NCBI GenBank assembly: GCA_039707655.1
Contig: CM077664.1
Location: 198,828,195-198,892,194, forward strand
Source of the DNA: Elymus sibiricus
Lineage: Eukaryota; Streptophyta; Magnoliopsida; Poales; Poaceae
Direction of reading: 5' to 3'
Length of the DNA: 64,000 bases
Part shown: positions 44,998-55,374 of the stretch, piece by piece
Layout: every line of letters starts with the position of its first letter
How positions within the stretch are numbered: the first letter of the stretch is position 1
Translations under genes and position numbers: made by a program
Notes under the pieces: generated by a model
What the model was told of the DNA's origin: nothing
The model's input: only the letters and a program-made list of their open reading frames with translations
The model's database searches: none

Positions 44998-46762
44998 GTG
45001 GACCCTGCCACCACGGTTGGGCCGGCCTCGTCCGCGACTTCGTCAGCCGTGACACCTCCAGTCGCGACGTCACCGCCACCTGCGGCTGGTCCCGCGAGCT
45101 CCGCATCGGCCTCACCGCCACCTGCGGCTGGTTCCGCGGGTTCTCTTACCCGTGCACGCACGGGGGTCTTTCGTCCGAGCTCGTGGTACGCCTCGGATGA
45201 GTATGTCTGCACGGCGTCCACCTCCGCGCCATCGCCCTTGCCGACCTCTGCCCGGGCTGCTCTTCGCGATCCTCTCTGGTTCGCTGCGATGCAGGAGGTG
45301 TTTGATGCATTGCAGCGGAATCGGACTTGGCAGCTTGTTCCCCGACCCCGGCACGCTAACGTGATTACCGGGAAGTGGGTCTTCAAGCACAAGCTCTGCC
45401 CAGATGGTATGCTTGACCGCTATAAGGCGCGTTGGGTGGTTCGTGGTTTCCGACAGCACACCGGCATCGACTTCATCGACACTTTCGCCCCGGTTGTCAA
45501 ATTAGGGACGATCCACACTGTTCTTCAGCTTGCGGTGTCTCGTGCCTGGCCGGTGCACCAGATGGACGTCTCCAACGCCTTCCTTCATGGTCATCTCGAG
45601 GGGTAGGTCTTCTGTCAGCAACCCACGGGGTTCGTTGACCCGACGCATCCAGATCATGTGTGCCTGCTTTCGCGCTCTTTATATGGGCTCAAGCAGGCCC
45701 CACGCGCTTGGTCCGCTACGATGCTCCGATGCTTCGCTGTTTATCTATCACCAGGGCACCGACACAACGTATATGCTCCTCTACATCGATGACATCATCC
45801 TGACAGCATGCACGCCTGGTCTTCCTTGCTAGCTTACTGATCATCTTCGCGCTGAGTTCGCCATCAAGGACTTGGGTCCTTTGCACTACTTCCTCGGGGT
45901 CGAGGTGGTGCGTCGTCCGGATGGCTTGTTTCTTCACCAGCGGAAGTATGCTCATGAGCTTCTTGACCGTGCTGGGATGCTTAATTGCAAACCCGCGGCC
46001 ACGCCTGTCGATACGAAGGCCAAGCTCTCCGCCACAGATGGGTCTCCTGCTCCGGATGCTTCCTTCTACCGGTCTATTGTTAGTGCTCTTCAGTACCTCA
46101 CACTTACACGACCGGAGCTGCAGTATGCCGTTCAGCAGGTGTGTCTTCATATGCATGCTCCCCGCGATCCTCACTAGACTTCGGTGAAGCAGATTCTTCG
46201 GTATATCCACGGCTCTATGGATCTCAGCATCACGTTACATGCCTCCACCGCCACCGACATCACTGCCTACTCTAACGCCGACTGGGCCGGCTGCCCCGAC
46301 ACCCGACGTTCCACTTCGGGATACTGTGTCTTCCTAGGTCCATCACTCATTTCGTGGTCGTCCAAGCGGCAGCCCACGGTTTACCGTTCTAGTGCTGAGG
46401 CTGAGTATCGTGCAGTGGCTAATGTCGTCGCCGAGTGCTCCTGGCTTCGTCAACTCCTCCTTGAGCTCTCGTGTCCTGTCGACAAGGCCACGATGGTCTA
46501 CTTAGATAACGTCTCCGCCGTCTACCTCTCCGCCAACCCAGTCCATCATCGCCGCACCAAGCATATTGAGCTTGATATTCATTTTGTTCGGGAACAGGTG
46601 GCGCTTGGCCATGTACGTGTTTTACACGTCCCCACCTCCCAACAATTTGCAGATATCATGACTAAGGCCTTGCCTACGGCGTCCTTCGAGGAGTTTCGGT
46701 CCAGCCTTTGCGTCAGCAATGGCAACGCTTCGACTGCGCGGGGCGGGGGGGGGGGGTGTTGA
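44998..46762 (+). pseudogene. pol: Reverse transcriptase and RNase H part of element C pol
   Basis: 44998-45606 encodes a Pro/Ala-rich linker and the RT N-terminus (DPLWFAAMQEVFDALQRN, GKWVFKHKLCPDGMLDRYKARWVVRGF, HQMDVSNAFLHGHL), ending in TAG at 45604-45606 where Gln or Glu is expected. A deletion or frameshift near 45720 leads to the frame with YMLLYIDDIIL, the catalytic YxDD box with Ile in place of Val. TAGs at about 45830 and 46175-46177 interrupt the thumb and connection. RNase H (46184-46762) is open and has the expected acidic residues in SNADWAG, SSAEAEYRA and YLDNVSAVYL, and ends in a Gly run over the polypurine tract. Overall this is a complete but dead RT/RNase H. Confidence 0.88.
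46736..46756 (+). promoter_or_regulatory. Polypurine tract of element C
   Basis: An almost pure G run (GCGCGGGGCGGGGGGGGGGG) directly before the 3' LTR. It also encodes the terminal Gly residues of RNase H. Confidence 0.8.
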
Positions 46763-46903
46763 GTATATATTGCATGTATATTTGTATTCCTTGCCCACCT
46801 CCTATTTCCTTGTATAGTTGAGGTTGTGGCCCACCTTGTACATCATATATACGTGCGATTGCACCCGATCAGTACATCGAGAGTTGCATCATAATCTTCT
46901 ACA
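46757..46903 (+). repeat. 3' LTR of element C
   Basis: 147 bp, same termini as the 5' LTR, with five base differences counted by eye. Confidence 0.92.
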
Positions 46904-46908
46904 CCTAC

Positions 46909-47036
46909 AATTACCATTTGGCTAAAACTGTGTTTACCTTTATTTCACTTGTTGATTTTATTCCTGTCTGTTTGCTACAATTGCGAGGTTTTAGAAGGCT
47001 CTTTTCAACTAGGAAATCAAAGACCCACATGGGAGA
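46909..47036. other. Unclassified DNA resuming after element C
   Basis: AT-rich, no gene. A 30-bp piece (about 47002-47030, CAACTAGGAAATCAAAGACC) is also found diverged at 48174-48202 in the promoter region of the protease gene. Confidence 0.4.
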
Positions 47037-47339
47037 TAGGCCTGGGCAAAACTCGGGTCGGGCCTGACTAAGCCCGACGCAGAAAAGCTAGGCCCGGGCC
47101 CGGCCCGGCCCGACCATCGGGCCTAGAATCTAGACCCAAGCCCGGCCCATCAGCAAAAAAGCCTGCCGGGCCTCGGGCCTCGGGTCGGGCCTCTTCATTA
47201 ACTGGCTAATATGACGGGCCCGGGCCCGGCCCGGCCCGGCCTTCGGGCCTAGATCTCAGGCCCAGGCCCGGCCCGTGGACAAGGTCGGGCCCGGCCGGGT
47301 CGGGCTTTTTTTTGGCCGGGCCGCCCATGGCCAGGACTA
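47037..47339. mobile_element. hAT-type MITE rich in GGGCCCGGCCC words
   Basis: 303 bp, beginning TAGGCCTGGGC and ending in the reverse complement of TAGTCCTGGCCATGGGC, flanked by near-identical 8-bp duplications ATGGGAGA (47029-47036) and ATGAGAGA (47340-47347). The interior is made of GGGCCCGGGCCCGGCCC-type repeats, extremely GC-rich in an AT-rich setting. It has no coding capacity. Confidence 0.8.
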
Positions 47340-47575
47340 ATGAGAGAGACGGGCAGGCGTAAGTTGAGAGGAAGATGTCGTCGTTTCCTTTTTACCGGAT
47401 TGGGCATGCATGATACCATTGGTAGCTTGTAGAAAGTCAGGGTGCCTTTAGGATACCACGGAAGGTCTTAAACGTGATATCATGTTGTGTTTTACTAACA
47501 ACTTATCAGTATTATGTTTCAATTCTTGTAAAACCACGAGTTCAGCCTTTAAGCCGGTTCCTTGTGGTCAAATTC
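47340..47575. other. Unclassified DNA between the MITE and the SINE
   Basis: No gene or repeat is recognised apart from the 8-bp MITE duplication at its left edge and the T-rich SINE target at its right edge. Confidence 0.4.
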
Positions 47576-47591
47576 TTTTTTTTAAGATGTT

Positions 47592-47893
47592 TTTTTTTTG
47601 AACACAGTACAGACGCAAGCGCTCATATACACGCGCATACACTCACCCCTATGAACGCACACACGCACACCCTACCCCTATGAGCACCTCCGAGAGACTG
47701 AGTCGGCATATCATCTTGAAATTTACGAAGTCACCGTAGGCATCTCGTCGTCGACGGAACGTCTCCTCCCACTGAATGCGCATCGCCGGAAATCCTGAAA
47801 TAATTCCAGGAATAAATGCGAGCACCAAGATTTGAACCCTGGTGGGCTGGGGATACCACAGTCCCTCTAACCATCCAATCACAGGTTGGTTCG
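47592..47893 (-). mobile_element. Au-type SINE
   Basis: On the minus strand the element begins CGAACCAACCTGTGATTGG, continues with GGATGGTTAGAGG and GGTTCAAATCTTGG (positions and words of RNA polymerase III A and B boxes) and ends in the TTC/AAAAA-rich tail at 47592. It is flanked by a 16-bp duplication TTTTTTTTAAGATGTT (47576-47591 and 47894-47909), as expected for LINE-mediated retroposition. It matches the Au SINE known from grasses, recalled from memory. Confidence 0.88.
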
Positions 47894-47909
47894 TTTTTTT
47901 TAAGATGTT

Positions 47910-48905
47910 CAGATCACAGTTCCACAATGGAATAATATCCATCATGGCACGATAAAGGAAAATATGTTGCTCTAGTTATTCAAACAATGGCCTCTTTATC
48001 TCATTGATTACCTGTACTTGAGCTGACCTGTACTAATGGAACCAAAAAAAATTAACTTCCTTGGATCACCATGGATTCCCCCAACGCAAACCTCAGCGTG
48101 TAACGCTTATCTCTTCTTCTTAGCAATGCCCATAATTGCGCTTGAATTCTACAGAAACAAGGACCTTCTTTACTGTCTTTTACAACTGAGAAATCAAAGA
48201 CCGAAATAACTGAACTGAAGGTGTGAAATCGAGAAGGAATCGTCTGAATTGATCAACGTAACGTTGCCAACACGTCACCTTCACAAAATTGCTCCAGCAT
48301 GTTGTGTTCTACACGAAACTTACAAATCGCGAATCATACCACCTGTGTTACAGAAGGGAATCCCTACCTAGTAGGATAGAAGCGCGTGAGGTCACATGCA
48401 CATATGGCATATTTGTACCTTATCATGCAGCTTATCTAGCTTAAAAATAGGAACTTGGTTCAGCCATACATACACGAAATAGCTATGTAAAGAGTCAAGC
48501 CCCATTATCCAGAAAAGTACAATTACTAGGAGGTACAAATAGCAGAGCCATGTGGAGTGCTCCACTAGTTGCGATCTGGTGTATGTGTGCATGCAAATAC
48601 AGTAGGATAGAAGCGCGTGAGCTGGATCCTATTCTTGGTTCACTGGCCACACACGAAATGCTATGTAAAAGGAAGCCTCTTTATAGAAGCACCACCGGCC
48701 CTGAAACTCTGCTGCTTGGCTTGCTACACGTAGGGTGTTTTCAGTACTACTACACTGTGTTTTCAGTACTAGTGTCCCCATGGAGCTAGGCTAGGCAACA
48801 ATTAATGATTGGAGACTCAGTTCGTAAACTAAAGACAGTAACCAAGCTTGTTTAGCAGGAGTATCAATTATCACAGGCAGCATTGATCACCTTCATTTGG
48901 GCTGG
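47910..48905 (+). promoter_or_regulatory. Upstream region of the protease gene
   Basis: About 1 kb without coding sequence. It contains a partial direct duplication: GTAGGATAGAAGCGCGTGAG at 48371-48390 and 48602-48621, and CTTGGTTCA..ACACGAAAT at 48455-48480 and 48634-48659. It ends with the TATA box at 48910. Specific factor sites cannot be assigned with confidence. Confidence 0.4.
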
Positions 48906-48909
48906 CGGA

Positions 48910-48918
48910 TATATAAAG
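48910..48918 (+). promoter_or_regulatory. TATA box of the protease gene
   Basis: TATATAAAG, 76 bp before the ATG at 48994. The intervening leader (CACACTCAAACATTCC and so on) looks like a normal short plant 5' UTR. Confidence 0.7.
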
Positions 48919-49556
48919 AGAGCACGCCCAGGCAGGCACCGCACAGCCCACACTCAAACATTCCAACGCACGGTGCCCTGTTAGCTCTCCAAGATGAAAA
49001 GGAACATGACGCTCGCCGCCCTCGCTCTCCTCGTGGCTGCCTTGGCCCTGGTGGCCACGGTGCAGGCCAGCTTCTACTTCACGGCGGACGACCTCGAGTC
49101 CGACGAGGATCTGTGGGAGTTGTACGGCCGATGGGCTGCTCACCACGAGGTGGTGCGCGAGCCCGGCCGCTTCCCGACCTTCAAGGCGAACGCCCACATG
49201 CTCCACAGCAAGCAGCGAGACGCGGGCTCGCTGATGGCCCTCAACGTCTTCGGCGACAAGTCCTTCGACGAGGTCACGGAAACCACGTCGTGCTTGAAGA
49301 GTACCAGCGAGCTGCTCCCGGAGCTGGAGCAGTTGCCCGTCATCGATCTCGACCTCGTCGCCTCCACGCGCAACGATCGCCCGTTAGATCTCCCATTGAA
49401 AGTCGACTGGAGGTATGCAAATGCTGTCACTGATGTCAAGAACCAGCGTGGCTGTGGCTGCTGCTGGGCTTTTGCCACAGCCGCTGCGGTGGAGGGCCTT
49501 CATGCCATCCAGTGATCCAGATAAATACGCCTGCTGTTTCCCTGTCTGACGCGGAG

Positions 49557-50497
49557 CATTCTTCGATCATCCCCATGGATACCTCACCAATTCACCAAGC
49601 ACCAAGTGGACCGTTGACAAGAGCTCGCGCACGTGCAATCGAGAACGAGGTGAACTCACTCCTTTACAATTTTCATATGGATATGGATGGAACTTGAATG
49701 CCACCTCACAAATGAACTCTATGTATCATTCGGAATGATGGAGTCGACCGTCAAGAGGATAAGGACCATCACCAAGGCCAAGAGGAACCACGCCAAGGCC
49801 ACAAGGACGGCGAAGAAAGAAAACCTGAAGAGGACAGCACCTCCCAGGCGACCCCGTGCGCACGGACCCCCAAGACCCCGTGCGCACGGGATACGGCAAA
49901 ACTACCGGACACCCCGTGTCCACGGGCTCCCCAGACACCGTGCGCACGGGCCTCGCCGCTGTAGCACCCCGTGCGCACGGGCATGTACCGTGCACACGGG
50001 CCCCACTTACCCCGTGCGCACGGGCCACCCAGCGTGGTGGCTGACTCTGCCTGTTTTGTCCCTCACTTCATCCCTTACCTCCCATTTACTATATATTCCG
50101 TGGATAGATAATTTGTTAGGGTTAGCAAAGTGTATCGAGACATCATAGAGGGCTTTGCTCATCTACCACTCCTCTTAGAGATCAAAACCTCCTAGAGAGA
50201 AGATCCCAAGGGATATCAAGACCTCCTCTTGGAGAAGACTATCATCAAAACCTCACCTCCTTTGGAGTGGGAAGAACCTTACCTTTGTGCTACTTTCATT
50301 TGATTGTCTATGTATGCTTGTGGATCTATGTATGCTACTCTAGTGGATGTGTGATTTGGGTTTGTTTGAGTGATTTCTCTCTTGTGTTCTTGTGAGTTCA
50401 TCCCTCTTACACTCGAAGTGTGAAAATATCTTTACTTAGGGTCTCCACCCTACAACACTGTCCACCCAGTTCCTCCCGGACTGTACCTACACCTACA
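49557..50497 (+). mobile_element. Retrotransposon 3'-end fragment in protease exon 1
   Basis: The left part encodes the end of a gypsy-type polyprotein (IPMDTSPIHQAPSGPLTRAR, then ENEVNSLL) up to a TGA at 49695-49697. The rest looks like a 3' LTR that ends CCTACA at 50492-50497, with seven CCGTGCGCACGG palindromes at 49852-50023. No 5' LTR or gag is present and no target duplication is found, so the fragment is either a truncated insertion or the relic of a deletion. Both boundaries are good to about 15 bp. Confidence 0.65.
49852..50023. repeat. Seven CCGTGCGCACGG palindromes
   Basis: Copies near 49853, 49877, 49911, 49937, 49966, 49987 and 50010, spaced 20-35 bp. Five are perfect CCGTGCGCACGG, and two vary in the core (GTCCAC, GCACAC). 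They lie in the LTR part of the fragment inside the protease gene. They give artificial PRAHG/CARA-type repeats in open frames. Confidence 0.85.
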
Positions 50498-50531
50498 TTG
50501 ACCAAAGCAGTGACTGCAGCGGCGGCAGTAG

Positions 50532-50619
50532 GTATAAGGCTTTTTGTTTTTTCATCTACTTCTATTATCTATTTTCAAATATGAAGCTGCTTGCTTACCA
50601 CACATACCATGTGGTGTAG
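50532..50619 (+). other. Intron of the protease gene
   Basis: GTATAAGG at the 5' end and a T-rich stretch ending GTGGTGTAG at the 3' end. Joining AG to G restores an Arg codon in frame with TAT CAC ACA. This matches a usual intron place upstream of the GGI motif in C1A proteases. Confidence 0.75.
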
Positions 50620-51085
50620 GTATCACACACTTGGTCTGATCAAGAAGGTGGGCGGTATACCGTCCGAGTCCATGTACCCATACCAGGGGGTAAGGTCCCT
50701 TTGCGACCCTACCAAGTTTACCTTTTCCGCGGGTGTATCAGGCTGGTATCGTTTGCAGCAGTTCAAGGCGACGAATATGAAGCTGGCGGTGTCGCTCCAG
50801 CCGATACTCGTGGCTATCGGGGTGGACGAGGAGTTCGTTCGTTGGGATCCGACGATCCGCGGCACCGTCTATTATGGTCCGGGCAACAACACCCTCACCC
50901 ACTCCGTCTTGATCGTGGGCTACGACTTCGACGATCTGGGCAACCTTTACTGGATCGTCAAGAACTCATGGGGTACACGGTGGGGCGATCACGGCTACAT
51001 CTTCATCAACGCCGACTCCAACAACGGGCCCGATGGCCAGTCTGGGATCGCCGGCATCCTCACTAATGCGATATATTTTGAGTAG

Positions 51086-52525
51086 TAATAAAAAAATAAG
51101 AAGAAAGAGAAACAACTCAGAAAAGAAAAACGGGTTCAGACCCGATATGGTTTGGAGACTTGAAATATTTGACAGATTGCCAAAATAAAATCTGTCGAAA
51201 GATGTCTAGACAATCCCTATTTATGGTTGTAATTTTAGTACAAATAGAATGCAATTCCGTATATACTTGAGTGTGCACTAAGCACACTCGATGGTTTGAG
51301 ACGTTCTATCTGTACTAAGATTCGTGCTAATCTATGTTTTCTATTTATTTATTTTTGTCTTTGTTTGGTATATCAAAATCTCTGTTTTCTGTCTTTGATC
51401 TCTGCTTTCACTTCAACGTCTTCCATCTCCCTCTAACAATGCATAACTTCCACAATGCAGATAGCAGGTAACAGGAAAGCAAATACATGAGAAGATATAG
51501 AAAAAACATTTGCATACAAATTTACGTTGTATATAATCACTTGCAATTTGCAACGAATAAATTACATGAACGTTTCTCCTGATCTAAGCTCTCGCTTATA
51601 GTAGCTAAGACATGCAGCGAGTGTATTGTGTTCAAAAGAAATGTCACATTTTGTAGAAAAGTTTCTGATGAGACTTACTGTATTTCAGAACATGATGAGC
51701 ATGTGTCACCAGAACAACTGCGGCAGCTGCCATTGACACCATTACTTGATATTACTCCCCGATCAACATAATTTACCATGTTGATTATGCAGAACATCGC
51801 AAGTAATCTGCAACCATAAAAAGTAATTAACTCAACTACTGCATAAATGGACTCCTTAGAATGAGAAAACAAAACATGGCAGAGTATGTCATACTAATTT
51901 AATCTGCATAAATTACAGCTTCTGATGTGTTATCCAAGACCACATGACATGAAATTATTGACTAAATTCAGATAATGGAAATGATCAGGGGGATACTGAG
52001 CACACATGCAGTAAACTGCTACTGCAGTCTGCATAAATACAAGTTTTGAACTCAGGACCCACACAACGTAGAATTTATTGACATTGCATCACCATGTCCT
52101 CCAATTCCTCTAAATGTCGCACTGAAGAGGCCCAAACGTTAGAAAAAATTGGAGCCACAGTGAGCACATGATATACTAAGAAGATCAACTGTGCCAGGCA
52201 ACAGGAGAAGAACCAAATCAGCACTCTCCATCCCGTCGAAATTGAGAACAAATCTACTATCCAATTCTCAATGCATGTAAAATGAGTTCGAACTATCTCA
52301 CCGGAAAAAAAGGCCTGGGACACTACAAAAAAGGCCCACGCGCGCACAAACATTTGCAAGACCACTACAAATTGCATCACACCAACACCAAACTCGAACA
52401 AAACACATGTCCATGCCACTAAAGTAAACCAAACAGACAAATACTAAAACCAGAGGTCACGAAAGGAACAACCAGAGACTGAGGAGAAATTTCGATTAAA
52501 GAGATGGAACCATACAAGACATAGT
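51086..52525. other. 3' flank of the protease gene
   Basis: Starts with AATAAAAAAATAAG (possible polyadenylation region at 51089). Contains a hairpin at 51235-51317. The rest, including open frames near 52075-52440 on the minus strand, shows no recognisable protein or repeat. Confidence 0.4.
51235..51317. repeat. Imperfect hairpin downstream of the protease gene
   Basis: TTTAGTACAAATAGAATG pairs imperfectly with the right arm GTTCTATCTGTACTAA, with a central GAGTGTGCACTAAGCACACTC palindrome. It could be a small MITE relic or an RNA structure near the 3' end. Confidence 0.6.
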
Positions 52526-52540
52526 CACTACCGGAATTAC

Positions 52541-53110
52541 TGTCTATGCCGACGGCCCCAAATCCCGTCGGGATAGCCCTATGCCGACGGCCGCCGTCGG
52601 CATCGTATACGTCGGCGTATCTGGGCCTGCCGTAGGCATAGAAAAGCCGTCAGCATAGGTACCTATGCCGACGGTGTCCGTACGGCCGTCGGCACAGATT
52701 GGCCGTCGGCAAACTCGTTCGTATGACGGCGGCAGACGGCGCCACCGTCAAGTTACACCCAATAAAAACGCGCCACGTGTCAGCACTATGTCGACGGTTT
52801 AGCCGTCGGCATACATTTAAACATATGCCCCCGGCTTAGCCGTCGGCATAGTTCTGACACGTGGCCCATGCTGGTTTCCCTAGCACCAGACTATGCCGAC
52901 GGCTAGGCCGTCGGCATATATTCAAATATATGCCGACGGCCTGGCCGTCGTCATAGTCTGGTGCCAGGGAGTACAGGTGGGCGACATGTGGCACATATGC
53001 CGACGGCTTTAAATCTATGCCGACGACTAAGCCGTCGGCATATGTGCCACGTGTCGCCCACTGGTGCCTCGGCGGTGGCTATGCTGACGGCAAAGCCGTC
53101 GGCATAGATG
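52541..53110. repeat. Left subterminal repeats of the CACTA element
   Basis: More than a dozen copies of TATGCCGACGG or its complement CCGTCGGCATA, often arranged as inverted pairs a few bases apart (for example 52896-52920 and 52930-52960). In CACTA elements such repeats bind the TNPA-like protein. Confidence 0.9.
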
Positions 53111-53224
53111 CTGCCTAATTTTTTTTTCTGATTTCTGTTTGAATTCATTTCAAATTCACAGCACATATACATATACATATATTCAAATTCACAACACATA
53201 TACATCTAACATCATCATCACAAT

Positions 53225-53400
53225 AACATCACATAAGGGGTCACACTACGGCATCATCATCATCATAAGTATCAACATAAGCGTCACCCCCCTCACGAAC
53301 ATCATCATCATCAACATAAGGAGTCACACTACGGCATCATCATCATCATAAGTGTCACCCCCCTCACGAACATCATCATCATCATAAGTATCAACATCAT
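53225..53400. repeat. Two-copy tandem repeat with CATCATCAT runs
   Basis: Two copies of about 80 bp: GGGTCACACTACGGCATCATC, AAGTATCAACATAAG, GTCACCCCCCTCACGAACATC and AGTCACACTACGGCATCATC, then the same again. It is internal to the CACTA element. Confidence 0.8.
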
Positions 53401-54189
53401 CACATAAAGAGTCCTACGAGCATACAAAGGGCTTAAGCCCTACGAGATCCACTACCAAGGTCCTCACCGCCCAAACGGCCAAAGCCCAGGTCCTCACTGC
53501 TTGCGGCACCGCTACCGCCACCGCCACCTCGGTGGATCGGAGTGACCGGGCTCCGTGACGTGGGAGTGATGGCATCATTGGCACCACCACCAACGGATGA
53601 TCCACCGGTTCCCTGGATGTTCAAAAAGACATGTTAAGGGGATATATGATTGTGCTGAATAAACGGTAAGCAGTGGTTGATGAGAACAATATTGCTTGAT
53701 TTATACAATGGTTACTTGGAATGTTGGTTTTCCTCTTTGCATATGTTAGATGATAAGATAATGGGATTGATATCTTTAATTCCTTTATGGAATATGTTAC
53801 ATTGAATATCTTTAGGGCGACGTGCTGTTGTAATATGTTGATTGTAAGAACAAATTGTTTTCATGCCATTTGAATGGAACATGCCATTGGATTTTGACAT
53901 GCATGGTTGTATGTTAAACCTTAAGGATTTCATACACCCGTCAAAGTAGATGATTTATTTCTGATATATAAGTTGAAAGCCCTTATCTTGGTGCCTCTTA
54001 ATACATATATACACCTAATAATCAAGAGAAAATGATGCTTCTTTTGCCAAATGTTTACAAATTTCTAAACTAAATCTAGAAATTTGACTAATGGTGAAGT
54101 GAGTGTTTTTCAGCGAGGAAGTGAGTGTTGTGTTCATGACTAATGGTGAAGCTGTGACATTCTAAGTTTCACAGCTATCTGTCAAAGCA

Positions 54190-54800
54190 TCAATGGCAAC
54201 CAGAGGGTTTGAATAAACGGTAAGCAGTGGTTGATGAGTTTGGGGAAGTACTAATCGGAGCCTCCATGTTCTGTGCCAGAAACTCCTCAAAGGTAAGGAG
54301 CACTGGTGCAGGTCCAGCAGGTGGTGGTGGTGGTTCCATTACAGGAACGGTGCCGGCCGCCATGCTCTCAAAAACGCACTGCATGTGAATTGACCAAGCA
54401 AACACGAAGGTCAGAAGAAATGAAAGTGCAAATATGGAAGTGAAATGAAAGAGGCTAAACTAACCGTCATCATGCGAGTGCTGTGCTCCTGGACTGCTGC
54501 AACTCTCGCCTGCCACGCCATGGTCTCCTGGCGTGTGTACTCCATGTAGGCCTACGATATGACATGATGAACTCATAAAACATCTCAATGCGGAAAATAA
54601 AGTGAGCAAAAAGGAAGATAAGAGGGAAAATACTTACGCTGGTCTGCTGGGCTAGGAGGGAGTGTGACTGTGCACTGGTCGTGCTCGTGCACTGGCTCAG
54701 TCTCGGGTCGGTAGCTCGGAGCCGTGTGAAGGAGATAGAAGGAGTACGCACGGCATCCAGAACCGCCTGCCGACCATGAAGCTTCGGCCCTATGCCCACC
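54190..54800 (-). pseudogene. Relic exons of a CACTA accessory gene
   Basis: Minus-strand open stretches at 54190-54405 (SMAAGTVPVMEPPPPPAGPA, then FEEFLAQNME) and about 54470-54560 (MEYTRQETMAWQARVAAVQ) resemble the C-terminal parts of the TNP1/TNPA-like proteins of plant CACTA elements. They are separated by AT-rich, intron-like DNA. There is no complete gene. The GC-rich frames at 54834-55374 on both strands are compositional and were left out. Confidence 0.45.
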
Positions 54801-55374
54801 ACCGCCCTCTCGTCCGTAGCCTGCTTTAAGGGGTCAGGTGTGCCAGGATTTGGTGGAGGAGAGGGAGCTACCTGGGGTGGAGGGGACGACTGGAGGGAGC
54901 TCGGGGTGGCGGGGGTGGCTCGACGGCGACGACGATGTGGTGGTGGCTCCCTCGTCGTCGGTGCTACTGGGAGGAGAGGTGGCTCGGCAACGACGTGGTG
55001 GTGGTGCTACTCCTCGTCGGGGAAGAGCAGCAGGTGACGACGACAGCGACGGGAGGCCGGAGCTCGGGATGGAGCGGGGCTCGGGGTGGAGGGGGCCTTG
55101 GGGTGGAGGGGGAGCCGGCGGAGAGGGGGAGCCGGTGGAGATGGAGAGGGAGGCCGGAGCTCGGAGCGGGCTGGCGGTGGCCGGGGTGGCCGGGTGGGGT
55201 GGCGGCGCGCGTCGAGGGAGGCCGGGGCGGGGCGGGCTGGCGGTGGCCGGGGTGGCGGTGGCGGGTGGTGGCGGTACGGGTGGAGACAGCGGCGGCACGG
55301 GCCGGGGCGCGGCGCGGGTGGTGGATGCGGATGAATCGAGTGGTGGGGGAGAAACCGCGGGTGGATAAGGTCAC

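Larger units (their letters stand above)
41894..46903 (+). mobile_element. Copia element C with 147-bp LTRs
   Basis: 5,010 bp flanked by CCTAC duplications (41889-41893 and 46904-46908). LTRs at 41894-42040 and 46757-46903 are both 147 bp and differ at 5 positions by eye (about 3.4 percent). The primer site abuts the 5' LTR and a G-rich polypurine tract precedes the 3' LTR. Gag, protease, integrase, RT and RNase H follow in copia order, GC-rich and with a different composition from the AT-rich flanks, but the single ancestral gag-pol frame is broken by stops and frameshifts. Confidence 0.9.
48994..51085 (+). pseudogene. Papain-like cysteine protease gene, disrupted
   Basis: Family C1A cysteine protease. 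Residues 1-26 form a signal peptide (Leu/Ala core ending near VQAS), followed by an I29-type prodomain (about 38-100) and the mature start LPLKVDWR. The catalytic region VKNQRGCGCCWAFA has the Gln of the oxyanion hole and the active Cys at 49462-49464. The catalytic His (50900-50902, THSVLIVGY) and Asn (50963-50965, NSWGTRWG) are in exon 2, which ends at TAG 51083-51085. An 88-bp GT-AG intron (50532-50619) splits GGSR from YHTLGLIKKVGGI. Two lesions break it: an 8-bp tandem duplication (ATCCAGTG, 49507-49520) creates TGA at 49513-49515, and a retrotransposon fragment (about 49557-50497) replaces roughly the segment leading to the conserved VDC. Promoter, splice sites and triad remain. The intact protein would be secreted or vacuolar. 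It is the only host gene here. Confidence 0.85.

Noticed and set aside
47592..47893. Genuine tRNA gene suggested by the A/B-box-like words
   Set aside because: The boxes belong to the SINE head; no cloverleaf could be drawn and the 16-bp duplication marks a retroposed copy.
52075..52440. 121-codon minus-strand frame downstream of the protease gene
   Set aside because: Hydrophobic, with no domain, and no promoter or splice context seen. Cannot be supported as a gene.
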